Positions 45,621 through 54,722 of a DNA stretch of 64,000 nucleotides are shown piece by piece. The stretch is from contig NZ_QGTS01000008.1 of NCBI RefSeq assembly GCF_003182475.1, positions 186,001-250,000 on the forward strand. The letters are read 5' to 3'. The notes under the pieces were generated by a model, which was given only the letters and a program-made list of their open reading frames with translations, did not search any database and was not told where the DNA came from. A program made the position numbers and the translations under genes. The DNA comes from Mangrovibacter plantisponsor. Lineage in GTDB: Bacteria; Pseudomonadota; Gammaproteobacteria; Enterobacterales; Enterobacteriaceae. Each line of letters begins with the position of its first letter. The stretch's first letter is position 1.

Positions 45621-47003
45621 ATGGACGCGACTGAATCACTGATTACGCCAACAGCATTTACTGGCACAGATGCCGACTGCCTGCAGCATGTGCTGGCTGT
45701 TTATGATACCAAAACCATTCTTGCGGCGCTGAATGAAGTCAGCCCCGGCCGCTGGAACCGCCCCAAATTACAACAGGCCCGCCAGCACAACGGGCAGGCA
45801 TTAACCGAGGCAGAAATAATCCGGTTAGCCGCCATGCTCCCTTCGCCCCCGGCAACACCAAAAAACCGTTTTCGCTTTATTGACCTGTTTGCCGGTATTG
45901 GCGGCATTCGCAGTGGGTTTGAAGCAATTGGTGGCGAGTGTGTTTTTACCAGTGAATGGAACAAACATGCGGTAAAAACCTACAAAGCGAACTGGTACTG
46001 CAGCCCTGCGCACAAATTTAACCATGACATTCGCGATATCACCCTGAGTAACCAGCCCGAAATCAGCCAGCAGGCTGCCTGGCAGAATATCGACAATAAC
46101 ATTCCCGACCACCATGTATTGCTGGCCGGTTTTCCCTGCCAGCCATTCAGTTTAGCGGGGGTCAGTAAGAAAAATGCACTCGGGCGCGCACACGGTTTTG
46201 AGTGTGAAACCCAGGGTACACTGTTTTTCGATGTTGCCCGCATTATTGCCGTTAAACGCCCGGCCATTTTTGTGCTGGAGAACGTTAAGAACCTGAAAAG
46301 CCATGATAAAGGCAACACATTTCGGGTTATCCAGAACACTCTGGATGAGCTGGGTTACGATGTAGCAGACAGCAGCGATAACAGTGCCTCAGACCCGAAA
46401 ATTATCGACGGGAAACATTTTCTTCCTCAGCACCGCGAGCGGATTGTTCTGGTTGGTTTTCGCCGCGATTTAGCCCTGGCTGATAACTTCACCTTGCGTG
46501 ATATTGCACAGTTTTACCCGGAACAACGGCCAACATTCAGCAACCTGCTGGATAACGAGGTCAACCCGAAATACATCCTCAGCGAAATTCTGTGGAAGTA
46601 CCTGTATAACTATGCCCGTAAACACCGGGAAAAAGGGAATGGCTTTGGCTTCGGTCTGGTTGACCCGCACAACCCGCACGCGGTGGCACGCACGCTCTCG
46701 GCGCGTTATTACAAAGATGGCTCCGAGATTCTGGTAGACCGCGGCTGGAACAGCGCATTAGGCGAACAGGATTTTGGCGATAAAGGCAACCAGGCTAACC
46801 GCCCCCGTAAGCTGACACCCCGTGAATGCGCACGCCTGATGGGCTTTGAACAACCAGGTGAAGCCCGGTTCCGTATCCCGGTATCTGATACCCAGGCCTG
46901 GCGCCAGTTTGGTAATTCGGTGGTGGTTCCGGTATTTGCTGCGGTGGCCAAATTACTGGCATCACGTATTGATAAAGCCGTCGAACTGACACGCAAGCCA
47001 TAA
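45621..47003 (+). CDS. dcm: DNA-cytosine methyltransferase Dcm
   Basis: A 460-residue C5 methyltransferase (472 in E. coli). Motif I is [20 protein letters not shown] near 85, the catalytic loop [11 protein letters not shown] is near 172, [10 protein letters not shown] follows, and motifs IX/X are [14 protein letters not shown]-like ([14 protein letters not shown]) and FGNSVVVPV. High similarity to E. coli Dcm implies CCWGG methylation at the inner cytosine. It reads away from vsr and toward the fdo genes, with a shared bidirectional terminator after it. Confidence 0.96.
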   Translation: MDATESLITPTAFTGTDADCLQHVLAVYDTKTILAALNEVSPGRWNRPKLQQARQHNGQALTEAEIIRLAAMLPSPPATPKNRFRFIDLFAGIGGIRSGFEAIGGECVFTSEWNKHAVKTYKANWYCSPAHKFNHDIRDITLSNQPEISQQAAWQNIDNNIPDHHVLLAGFPCQPFSLAGVSKKNALGRAHGFECETQGTLFFDVARIIAVKRPAIFVLENVKNLKSHDKGNTFRVIQNTLDELGYDVADSSDNSASDPKIIDGKHFLPQHRERIVLVGFRRDLALADNFTLRDIAQFYPEQRPTFSNLLDNEVNPKYILSEILWKYLYNYARKHREKGNGFGFGLVDPHNPHAVARTLSARYYKDGSEILVDRGWNSALGEQDFGDKGNQANRPRKLTPRECARLMGFEQPGEARFRIPVSDTQAWRQFGNSVVVPVFAAVAKLLASRIDKAVELTRKP

Positions 47004-47028
47004 AAAAACCCGGGTTACCCGGGTTTTT
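47002..47028. terminator. Bidirectional terminator between dcm and fdoI
   Basis: A 7-bp GC stem ACCCGGG/CCCGGGT (47008-47014 with 47018-47024, TTA loop) is flanked by A-runs and T-runs on both sides. It can end dcm transcription on the plus strand and fdoGHI transcription on the minus strand. Confidence 0.9.
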
Positions 47029-47080
47029 CTTATCATGCACAAAATTATCTTCACAAAACAATCTTTGCAAAATAAACGCG

Positions 47081-47713
47081 TTATTCGTTCTGTGAACGTT
47101 TCTGCTGCAACTCACGGTACCAGCGCGGGTGGTGTTTTTTCGCCCAGGTACCGGTCACCCAGCCTTCTACCATCGCGGTAATTGTGCCCTTCACCCATAG
47201 TGCCGCGTAAATATGCACCATGATAACCACAATCAACGCCACCGCAGCGAAAGAGTGTACCAACAGCGCCAGGCGAATCACCGGGATGGGGAAATATGGC
47301 GCAAACCATGGGCGCCAGATAACCACACCACTGACCAGTAACAAAAGCAGCAGTAAGATTGCGCCCCAAAAGACGCATTTCTGCCCAAAGTTATACCGCC
47401 CGGTGTCGCCCACTTCCTGGTTTTGAGCAATTTTATGGATGTTTTTTGCCCATAAAATATCGTCGCGGGTGACCAGGTTATGGTGCCAGTAGCGGAAGAA
47501 CATCAGGATAAACGAACAGAACATCAGCACCCCGGCAAAGGGGTGAAGAATGCGTGCCAGTTGCGGTGTACCAAAAATATTCATCAGCCAGTTAAACGAC
47601 GGGAAAAAGAACCCCAGGCCACTAATGGCGACAAACAAAAAGCAGAACGCGGTTACCCAGTGGTTAATACGTTCCGGCGCAGTGTAGCGAATAATCTTCT
47701 CTTCTTTCTTCAT
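47081..47713 (-). CDS. fdoI: Formate dehydrogenase cytochrome b556 gamma subunit (FdoI-like)
   Basis: A 210-residue membrane protein with four helices and heme-ligand histidines (PERINHWVTAF, LHPFAGVLMFCSF, LVHSFAAVALIVVIMVHIYAALWVKG). It is closer to E. coli FdoI (211 aa) than FdnI; WRPWFAPYFPIPVIRLAL and AKKHHPRWYREL are FdoI-like. It accepts electrons from the beta subunit and reduces menaquinone or ubiquinone. One-base overlap with fdoH (TAATG). Confidence 0.93.
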   Translation of the reverse strand: MKKEEKIIRYTAPERINHWVTAFCFLFVAISGLGFFFPSFNWLMNIFGTPQLARILHPFAGVLMFCSFILMFFRYWHHNLVTRDDILWAKNIHKIAQNQEVGDTGRYNFGQKCVFWGAILLLLLLLVSGVVIWRPWFAPYFPIPVIRLALLVHSFAAVALIVVIMVHIYAALWVKGTITAMVEGWVTGTWAKKHHPRWYRELQQKRSQNE

Positions 47714-48642
47714 TATTCAGCCCCTTCCTTCTCTTTTTGTCCTTTGTGCTCTTTCCCCTGGGTTTCACCTTCGCCTTCATCTTCCGGTTCAGCCCTGTTC
47801 GGCCCAACCCCCACATAATGGAATATGCTGGCGGCGAAAGTGGCGGCAAAGCCGATGGCTGCCAGTGGTTTCCAAATGCCTTTCCAGAATTTAACCGTCT
47901 CGCTGATAGCGGGGTTTTCTGGCAAACCATGGTAGAGCCCCGGGCGGTCGGCATGATGCAGCACGTACATAACATGCGTACCACCCACGCCCTGCGGGTC
48001 ATACAGCCCGGCATTTTTGAAACCACGGGTATTCAGTTCTTCCACACGCTCTTGCGCCAGCACCTGCATCTCTTCTTTACTGCCAAAGTGAATAGCCCCG
48101 GTTGGGCAGGTTTTTACACATGCCGGCTCCTGGCCCACCGTGACGCGATCCACACAGAGTGTGCATTTATACGCGCGGTTATCTTCTTTGTTGATACGCG
48201 GCACATTGAACGGGCACCCGGCAATGCAGTAACCGCAGCCGATACAGTGCTCAGACTGAAAATCCACAATGCCGTTCACATACTGAATAATGGCCCCTTC
48301 TGACGGGCAGGCTTTCAGGCAGCCCGGGTCACTACAGTGCATGCAGCCATCTTTGCGAATCAGCCACTGCAGGCGGCCATCTTCCACCACTTCGGAAAAA
48401 CGCATCACAGTCCATGATTTGGCACTGAGATCCATCGGGTTGTCGTACACCCCATGGTTGTGCCCCACTTCGTCGCGAATGTCGTTCCATTCCGAACACG
48501 CCACCTGGCAGGCCTTACAGCCAATGCAACTGGTGACATCAATTAGCTTCGCCACTTCCTGTTTGTGATCCCGGGCCTGTGGCGCGGGCGTCAAACCATT
48601 GGTTGCCGAGCGGCGTAAAATATCCTGAGATTGATATGACAT
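47713..48642 (-). CDS. fdoH: Formate dehydrogenase iron-sulfur beta subunit (FdoH-like)
   Basis: A 309-residue ferredoxin-like protein with four Cys clusters: [35 protein letters not shown] and CTLCVDR...CVKTC. A single C-terminal transmembrane helix lies near 255-278 ([19 protein letters not shown]). It transfers electrons from the alpha subunit to the cytochrome. The tail after the helix is longer and more charged (Glu/Lys-rich) than in the 300-residue E. coli FdoH. It lies 15 bases after fdoG. Confidence 0.94.
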   Translation of the reverse strand: MSYQSQDILRRSATNGLTPAPQARDHKQEVAKLIDVTSCIGCKACQVACSEWNDIRDEVGHNHGVYDNPMDLSAKSWTVMRFSEVVEDGRLQWLIRKDGCMHCSDPGCLKACPSEGAIIQYVNGIVDFQSEHCIGCGYCIAGCPFNVPRINKEDNRAYKCTLCVDRVTVGQEPACVKTCPTGAIHFGSKEEMQVLAQERVEELNTRGFKNAGLYDPQGVGGTHVMYVLHHADRPGLYHGLPENPAISETVKFWKGIWKPLAAIGFAATFAASIFHYVGVGPNRAEPEDEGEGETQGKEHKGQKEKEGAE

Positions 48643-48657
48643 CGTTTATTATCTCCC

Positions 48658-51600
48658 TTACACCTTTTCCACATTCACGAGAAACGCCTTATATTCCGGC
48701 GTTTGTGAATTGGCATCCCCAATGCTGGGTGTCAGGGTATTTGCCAGAAAACCTTTACGGGTAGTGCCTTCAAAGCCCCAGTGGCAAGGCACACCAATGG
48801 TATCAACTGTTTTGCCATCAATTTTCAGGCGCGGAATACGTTGAGTCACCACCGCTTTAGCTTTGATATAGCCGCGTTTCGAGCTCACTTTCACTTCATC
48901 GCCCGCAACAATGCCCTTCTCTTTTGCCAGTTCACTGCCTATTTCCACAAACTGCTCTGGCTGAACAATCGCATTGAGCAACGCATGCTTGGTCCAGTGG
49001 CGGAACAGCTCGGTAATGGAATAACTGGTGGCGACATACGGGAAATCGCTGGCCGTGCCCATCATGGCTTTATCGCTGGCGTAAAGGCGCGCTACCGGGT
49101 TCCAGGTTACTGCCGGATGAAGCGGGTTCGTGCCAATTGGCGATTCAGTTGGTTCATAATGTTCCGGGAATGGCCCGTCGGCGAGTTTATCCAGCCCGAA
49201 TAAATGCCCCATGCCATCCTGCATCATGATAAATGGCCCGACATTTTTCTCCGGCGCAGCCGTCACCGGGTAATCCGGCACATCCAGCCCTGCCCACTTC
49301 GAGCCATTCCACTCAATCAGAGCGCGTTTCGGGTCCCATGCTTTACCCTGTGCATCTGCCGATGCACGGTTATACAGAATGCGCCGGTTGACCGGCCAGG
49401 CCCATGCCCACCCGGATATAGCGCCAAGGCCGCTTGGGTCGGCATTATCGCGCCGTGCCATCTGGTTACCTTCCTGAGTCCAGCTACCACAGTAGATCCA
49501 GCAGAAACTGGCTGTTGAGCCATCGTCTCGCAGTTGAGCAAAACTGGCTAACTGCTCGCCTTTTTTCAGGCTGGTTTGTGTAGCTGCATCCTGAACATCC
49601 TGCACTGCATAACCACTGGCTTCCTGCGCGACTTCCTCAGGCATTGGGTCATGCGGGTCGTTGTACTCCCAACGTGTGTTCAATACAGGTTCTGGCGCAA
49701 CGCCGCCTTCCTGCCGGTACAACTCACGCAGGCGCATAAATAAATGGCCAAGAATTTTACCGTCGTTCCAGGCTTCACCTGGTGGTTGTGCTGCGGCCCA
49801 GTGCCACTGCAGCCAGCGAGATGAGTTAGCAACAGAGCCATTCTCTTCAGCAAAGCAGGAAGAAGGCAGGCGGAACACCTCTGTCTGAATAGCAGCAGAA
49901 TCAACCGCATTCATTTCGCCCTGGTTTTGCCAGAAGCTGGCGGTTTCAGTGCTTAATGGGTCAATCACAACCATGTATTTCAGTTTTGAAAAGGCCCGCA
50001 GCGCTTTATTTTTATCCGGGAATGCCGCCAGTGGGTTAAAGCCCTGCACCAGGCAGCCAGTGAATTTCCCTTCCGCCATCATTTCGGCCTGGGTGAGGCA
50101 GTCGTAGCTTTTATCCCACTTCGGCAGCCAGTCGTATCCCCACTGGTTGCTGGCCTGTGCCGCGTCGCCAAACATGGCTTTCATAAAGCTGACGAAAAAT
50201 TTCGGTGTATTGCCCCAATAATTGACCTGGCCTGGCAACAGCGCATGAGGTGTATTTTCCCCAAGGTACTGCTCCAGCGTGCTCTGTTTTTCTGATGGCA
50301 ATTTCAGGTAACCCGGCAGGCTTTGTGAGAGCAAACCAAGATCAGTAAAACCCTGTACGTTGGAATGTCCTCGTAATGCGTTGATGCCGCCACCAGGCAT
50401 ACCGATATTCCCCAGCAATAACTGAATCATTGCCGAAGCACGGATGATCTGTGCGCCATTGGTGTGGTGAGTCCAGCCCAGGGCATAAAGAATAGTTGCG
50501 GTTCTGTTTGGTACAGCGGTGGTAGCCAGTTGTTCACAAACATGCAGGAAATCTGCTTGTGAGGTACCACACAGGTTTTCGACCATTTCTGGCGTATAAC
50601 GCGCGACATGTTGTTTAAGCAGGTTAATCACACACCGCGGGTTTTGCAGCGAATCGTCACGTTGCGCCATCCCTTCATTATCCAGCGCGTAAGCCCAACT
50701 GGTTTTGTCGTATTTGTGGTGTTTTTCGTCGAAACCGCTGAACAGACCATCGTTGAAGGCGTAATCGTCGCGCACCAGCAATGCCGCATTGGTAAAGGCT
50801 TTCACATAGTCATGGTGAATTGCGTCATGGCCGAGCAGATAATTAATCACCCCGAGCAAGAACGCCGCATCCGAGCCTGCGCGTATGGGGGCGTAGCGGT
50901 CGGCAACCGACGCGGTACGGTTGAAGCGCGGGTCAACCACCAGCACCGTGGCCTTATTATGATTTTTGGCCTCCACAACCCATTTGAAACCGACCGGGTG
51001 CGCTTCTGCCGGGTTGCCGCCCATCACCAATACCACATTGGCGTTTTTGATATCGTTCCAGTTATTGGTCATAGCCCCACGACCAAAGCTGGGCGCCAAT
51101 GCTGATACAGTAGGCCCGTGGCACAAACGCGCCTGGTTTTCCACAGCCAGCATTCCCAGTGCCCGTGAGAACTTCTGGTCCAGGACCCCGGTTTCATTGC
51201 TGGCAGCGGAAGAACAAAACATTGAGGTGGTCAGCCAGCGGTTGACTGTTACGCCTGAACTGTTCGTTACCTGGAAATTCGCATCGCGGTCTGCTTTCAT
51301 CAGGCGTGCAATGCGATCGATTGCATCTTCCCAGCTAATACGTTGCCAGGTGTCACTACCTGGCGCGCGGTATTCTGGGTATTTGAGCCGTTGGTCGCTG
51401 TGAATATAATCCACCACCCCGGCACCTTTCGGGCACAAAGACCCGCGGCTGACCGGGTGGTCTGGATCACCCTCAACATGGAATATTGAAGAGGTGGCAT
51501 TTTTTGCGCCATCACCCAGGCTGTAAATCAGCATGCCGCAACCTACTGAGCAGTAAGTGCAGTTGTTGCGGGTTTCTTTGGCCCGAATCAGTTTATATTC

Positions 51601-51708
51601 GCGAGTGCTGGCATGTGCAGTAACGGGTGTAAACCCCAGTGCGGCAAGGGTGGTGCCAGCCATTCCCCCTGCACAGACTTTAAAAAATCCTCTGCGATTG
51701 ACTTGCAT
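48658..51708 (-). CDS. fdoG: Formate dehydrogenase alpha subunit, cysteine form (FdoG-like)
   Basis: A 1016-residue molybdopterin oxidoreductase, equal in length to E. coli FdoG, with a TAT signal (NRRGFFKVCAGG) and the [4Fe-4S] motif C50, C53, C57, C92. In E. coli FdoG/FdnG residue 196 is selenocysteine in ARVUHGPT; here it is cysteine encoded by TGC (minus strand, 51121-51123) in ARLCHGPT. The enzyme oxidises formate in the periplasm. It therefore does not need the Sec machinery but is probably slower. ATG 51708 is chosen by the E. coli N-terminus (MQV-RR); an in-frame GTG lies 12 bases upstream. Confidence 0.95.
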   Translation of the reverse strand: MQVNRRGFFKVCAGGMAGTTLAALGFTPVTAHASTREYKLIRAKETRNNCTYCSVGCGMLIYSLGDGAKNATSSIFHVEGDPDHPVSRGSLCPKGAGVVDYIHSDQRLKYPEYRAPGSDTWQRISWEDAIDRIARLMKADRDANFQVTNSSGVTVNRWLTTSMFCSSAASNETGVLDQKFSRALGMLAVENQARLCHGPTVSALAPSFGRGAMTNNWNDIKNANVVLVMGGNPAEAHPVGFKWVVEAKNHNKATVLVVDPRFNRTASVADRYAPIRAGSDAAFLLGVINYLLGHDAIHHDYVKAFTNAALLVRDDYAFNDGLFSGFDEKHHKYDKTSWAYALDNEGMAQRDDSLQNPRCVINLLKQHVARYTPEMVENLCGTSQADFLHVCEQLATTAVPNRTATILYALGWTHHTNGAQIIRASAMIQLLLGNIGMPGGGINALRGHSNVQGFTDLGLLSQSLPGYLKLPSEKQSTLEQYLGENTPHALLPGQVNYWGNTPKFFVSFMKAMFGDAAQASNQWGYDWLPKWDKSYDCLTQAEMMAEGKFTGCLVQGFNPLAAFPDKNKALRAFSKLKYMVVIDPLSTETASFWQNQGEMNAVDSAAIQTEVFRLPSSCFAEENGSVANSSRWLQWHWAAAQPPGEAWNDGKILGHLFMRLRELYRQEGGVAPEPVLNTRWEYNDPHDPMPEEVAQEASGYAVQDVQDAATQTSLKKGEQLASFAQLRDDGSTASFCWIYCGSWTQEGNQMARRDNADPSGLGAISGWAWAWPVNRRILYNRASADAQGKAWDPKRALIEWNGSKWAGLDVPDYPVTAAPEKNVGPFIMMQDGMGHLFGLDKLADGPFPEHYEPTESPIGTNPLHPAVTWNPVARLYASDKAMMGTASDFPYVATSYSITELFRHWTKHALLNAIVQPEQFVEIGSELAKEKGIVAGDEVKVSSKRGYIKAKAVVTQRIPRLKIDGKTVDTIGVPCHWGFEGTTRKGFLANTLTPSIGDANSQTPEYKAFLVNVEKV

Positions 51709-51742
51709 CCTTTTGCCCACATTATTTTTATTGATTAAAGTG

Positions 51743-51788
51743 GGTATACGGTATCAGGCAGCAGAAAATGTAAATTGATTGTAATCAA
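51743..51788 (-). promoter_or_regulatory. FNR box with class II promoter spacing upstream of fdoG
   Basis: TTGAT-TGTA-ATCAA (51775-51788) is an exact match to the FNR consensus TTGATN4ATCAA, inside a longer palindrome. On the minus strand TATACC (51743-51748) is a -10 candidate; a start near 51737-51740 would place the FNR centre close to -41.5, the class II activator position. This implies induction without oxygen. Confidence 0.85.
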
Positions 51789-51939
51789 TTTACGCAAAAA
51801 AAATTCCTGCTGTTACCAACATTGGTGGAAGATTAACCAATATTTTATGTCCGTAACAAAAATCACGCAAAAGGCGCAGCAAAATAAAGGCAGCCCACTG
51901 CTATGCCGTGAGCTGCCTGGACGAGATATGGGCAGGAGG

Positions 51940-52629
51940 TTAACAGGTAAATTGCTGGCGAATGTGCTCATCAAAGCCAAGCAATTCCCCATTCAGTTCG
52001 GCACATAACTTTGCCATATAATCCACCAGGAAATTGGCATTGTGGCGCGCCAGGCTGCGCCCGGTCTCAGTTTGCATTTTAGCCGGGAGTGCGAGAAGTT
52101 TTTTGCGAAAATGGTCTAATGCAAAGCGGGTATCATCCAGCTCGCGGGCTTCAGCCATCGGGTCTTCTGCATCGAATAACGGCCTGCCCAGCGCACCAGA
52201 TACATAGAAGACACGGGCAAGCCCTATTGCCCCCAGGGACTCCAGCCGGTCTGCATCCTGCACAATTTTGGCTTCTGTTGTTTCAGGCACTATCCCGGCA
52301 CTGAAACTGTGCGCGGCTATTGCATGAGCGACGGCATCATAGCTCTCCGCCGGGAAAGCCGGAAAATAAGTTGCCAGAATGTGCCGGGTTTTATCAGCGG
52401 CCATTCTGGATGCCAGATGGCGTTCCGGGTGGTTTTTAGGCAAATTAACCACATCATGAAAATAACATGCGGTTAACACGACCAGTGCGTTCCCTTCGTG
52501 GTGGCGCAACATCTTTTGCGCTGTACACCAGACCCGGCGAAAATGTGATAAGTCATGGGCAGCATCATCCTGAGGCCCGTGCTGCGACAACCATTGTTCA
52601 AACTGTAACTGCCAGTCTTGTAATAACAT
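51940..52629 (-). CDS. yedJ: HD-domain phosphohydrolase YedJ
   Basis: A 229-residue protein (231 in E. coli) with HD-domain metal motifs: [11 protein letters not shown] near 33, [20 protein letters not shown] near 67 and later [20 protein letters not shown] metal-dependent phosphohydrolase of unknown substrate. ATG 52629 follows GGGAG and fits the family start. In E. coli it directly follows dcm; here fdoGHI lies between. Confidence 0.93.
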   Translation of the reverse strand: MLLQDWQLQFEQWLSQHGPQDDAAHDLSHFRRVWCTAQKMLRHHEGNALVVLTACYFHDVVNLPKNHPERHLASRMAADKTRHILATYFPAFPAESYDAVAHAIAAHSFSAGIVPETTEAKIVQDADRLESLGAIGLARVFYVSGALGRPLFDAEDPMAEARELDDTRFALDHFRKKLLALPAKMQTETGRSLARHNANFLVDYMAKLCAELNGELLGFDEHIRQQFTC

Positions 52630-52693
52630 TTTCACTCCCGAGCTGCACATGTGGCTATACGTTGCCAGCCAATGATGACACTAAAGTGACATT

Positions 52694-52948
52694 CTAGCGG
52701 TGACTGGCTGGCCGGGTAAACCAGACAACACCCCCCAAAACCAGAGCAATGGCACCCAATACCATTCCCCCGGCCAGGGCATCCAGCAATTTGCCGGAAA
52801 ATGTACCATGAACGTTACCAGGAACAGGCTGAACAGCACTGACTACCCAGAAATAACGCAAAATAGCCCACAGGGCATAAAGGCAAAAAATCCAGAAAGC
52901 ACATAACGCCAGTTTGCCGCCCAGGTCGCGGCGCGGTTTATTATCCAT
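52694..52948 (-). CDS. drpB: Small two-helix membrane protein, probable DrpB (YedR)
   Basis: An 84-residue protein from ATG 52948 (MDNKPRRDLGGKLA), with two transmembrane segments (about 13-33 and 55-76) joined by a short periplasmic loop. Size, topology and position next to yedJ agree with E. coli DrpB (YedR), a nonessential division-site protein. Sequence identity is from memory and only partial, so the symbol is tentative. An in-frame ATG 27 bases upstream is also possible. Confidence 0.65.
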   Translation of the reverse strand: MDNKPRRDLGGKLALCAFWIFCLYALWAILRYFWVVSAVQPVPGNVHGTFSGKLLDALAGGMVLGAIALVLGGVVWFTRPASHR

Positions 52949-53000
52949 AACAGTCTGTTTCTCATGCAAAATCATCAGTTAATTGCCCATTGCAGGCTAA

Positions 53001-53016
53001 TGTGATTTATATCACA
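53001..53016 (-). promoter_or_regulatory. Consensus CRP-cAMP binding site upstream of drpB
   Basis: TGTGA-TTTATA-TCACA is an exact match to the CRP core TGTGAN6TCACA, centred about 60 bases before the drpB start codon. As a palindrome it could also act on plus-strand transcription, but no gene follows closely on that side. Confidence 0.8.
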
Positions 53017-53628
53017 TTTAATATTCAATGAGGCCAGTTTCCTCTTCGCTGGCAACGAAACCGGATTTTTCTGTGTTTCTGGCGCACTGCCCTCCCTGTC
53101 CAACACCATAAAATAGCGGGAAGACTGGTAAATGTTTAATTTTTATTCGCCAGTTACCCTCAGTGCGTGATTTCATGCTGCATGCGATTTCTTAAACGGA
53201 ATAAAGATTATTTTTGCATTTTGTGCTATCCAGATGCTATTCACGCAGGCTTTTTCATGGAATAATCAATTCGTTATTGCCTTTTTATTCCACTGTATAT
53301 TCCTGACGATTCAACTCGTTTTCAGGTTTACTGGCTCATCAGGTGGCTTATAGCTACTCGGGTTAGTATTGCCCGGACAAGTTGAACCGTCAGGTGATTG
53401 TGATTACGCCAACTGGCGGGCCTGCGCATATACTGGCAGGCCGATTATTTATTTTTCAGCATATTTTCTTTTAATGTTACGCAAAAACATTTACCTGCAG
53501 CAAACAGCCCACGAAAAAACTGACAATAAAAAATACAACCACGCACATTTAAACATGTGTAAAGGCAGTATATTCCCCACACGTTATTCTTTAATCTCTT
53601 TCCTGCCTATATGTGGAGAGAAGAATAA
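53017..53628. other. Long AT-rich intergenic region
   Basis: About 610 bases between drpB and the NTF2-like gene. An open frame at 53369-53632 has no ribosome binding site and no recognisable product, so it is not called. No repeat or RNA gene was identified. Confidence 0.5.
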
Positions 53629-54087
53629 ATGATTTTACGCACTGGAATTGCCCTGTTTAGTTTAATTGCCTCTATGAATAGTATTGCAGCAGAAAAAATT
53701 ACGTGTACGGGTAGCGACATCCCGGAAATAGAAGCACGGTTTACTGTCTGGAATAATGCATTACAAACTGGTGATGCTCAGCAAGTTGCTGCGTTATATA
53801 CCCGCGATGCCGTCTTACTGCCAACGGTTTCAAACCAGGTTCGCCTCACCAATGATCAGCGAGTAGATTATTTTGAACATTTTTTAGAAAAAAAGCCGGT
53901 TGGGGAAATTAACCAGCGCACTGTGCGCCTCGGTTGCAATACGGCAATTGACAGCGGTATTTATACTTTTACCTTTAGCGATAACACAACCATTCAGGCA
54001 CGGTATACATTCACTTACGACTACGTTGATAACCAGTGGCTGATTTCCTCTCACCACTCATCCGCTATGCCTGAAGGGCAGTCCTGA
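53629..54087 (+). CDS. Exported NTF2-like (SgcJ/EcaC family) protein
   Basis: A 152-residue protein with a signal peptide (MILRTGIALFSLIASMNSIAA). Its mature part has the SnoaL/NTF2-like pattern of the SgcJ/EcaC family: ARFTVWNNALQTGDAQQVAALYTRDAVLLPTVS, then YFEHFLEKKP and YTFTYDYVDNQWLISSHHSS. The family has a small-ligand or dimeric pocket; periplasmic members are of unknown function. GGAGAGAAG precedes the start. It stands alone between convergent neighbours. Confidence 0.75.
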   Translation: MILRTGIALFSLIASMNSIAAEKITCTGSDIPEIEARFTVWNNALQTGDAQQVAALYTRDAVLLPTVSNQVRLTNDQRVDYFEHFLEKKPVGEINQRTVRLGCNTAIDSGIYTFTFSDNTTIQARYTFTYDYVDNQWLISSHHSSAMPEGQS

Positions 54088-54179
54088 GTAATGCGGCCTG
54101 GCCTGGCATAGCCCGGCGTTCCACCAGATGAAAACATGACGGGCACACTGTCGTGCCCGTTGCTATTACCCCGCCACAG

Positions 54180-54515
54180 TTAATGGTGAGGCGGTGGAGG
54201 TGGCGGAGTCGTATGGCCGCCATCATGATTTCCTTCGTGCGGCCCGTTATCATGATGCGAGTCGTTATCATGATGTGAGTCGTTATCGTGATGTGGTCCG
54301 TTATCGTGATGTGGCCCGTTATCATGATGTGACTCATTTCCATAGTGATGACCATTATCATGATGGTGTTTGTCATTATGGTGGCCATTATTATCATGGT
54401 GGTTCTTATCATGGTGTTCGTTATGATGTGGCGGCGGTGGCGGGTTATGTGCTCCATAAACGACTGGTGTGAACACAAACACCAGCAGAGCGGGTAACAT
54501 CGCTATTTTACTCAC
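54180..54515 (-). CDS. Exported histidine-rich repeat protein
   Basis: A 111-residue protein with a signal peptide (MSKIAMLPALLVFVFTPVVYG). The mature 90 residues hold about 29 histidines, with Asp, Asn, Gly and Pro-rich flanks. Five HHDN(G/D)(P/S) units are encoded by tandem 18-base repeats at 54241-54330, and poly-proline runs bracket the His region. The composition is that of metal-binding sequestration tails (Ni, Zn, Cu or Co). It starts with GTG 54515 after AAGGA at good spacing. I know no named homologue. Function as a periplasmic metal buffer is inference. Confidence 0.75.
   Translation of the reverse strand: MSKIAMLPALLVFVFTPVVYGAHNPPPPPHHNEHHDKNHHDNNGHHNDKHHHDNGHHYGNESHHDNGPHHDNGPHHDNDSHHDNDSHHDNGPHEGNHDGGHTTPPPPPPHH
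54241..54330 (-). repeat. Five 18-base tandem repeats in the histidine-rich gene
   Basis: Five imperfect 18-base units, each GGCCCGTTATCATGATGC-like on the plus strand, encode HHDNGP/HHDNDS repeats in the opposite strand. Differences between units are mostly at two positions that set GP versus DS and at a silent A/G change. Confidence 0.9.
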
Positions 54516-54722
54516 AGCTTATTCCTTAGAAACTATCTACAACGTGCGGCCATCCTGGCATAAATAAGCGTTGAACATAATAAAACGGAATTGAATTGAG
54601 AGTTTTCAAATTCCAGTTCACATCACAGACAAAAAATAATCTTTAACAATCAAAATATATTATTTTGATTCATAATGCGTGTTAATTTATATCACATAAT
54701 AACTAATCTGTTTAAACCATTG

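Noticed and set aside
53369-53632. An 87-codon frame before the NTF2-like gene
   Set aside because: No ribosome binding site, no recognisable protein features, and it overlaps the start of the better-supported gene.
54194-54472. A 92-codon plus-strand frame with RYHDVSRY-like repeats
   Set aside because: It is the complement of the histidine-repeat gene; its repeats are a by-product of that coding sequence, and it has no signal peptide or ribosome site.
54661-54710. CRP-like half site (TTTATATCACA) before the DUF4056-like gene end
   Set aside because: The other half is offset by one base and degenerate, and it lies downstream of the nearest minus-strand gene.
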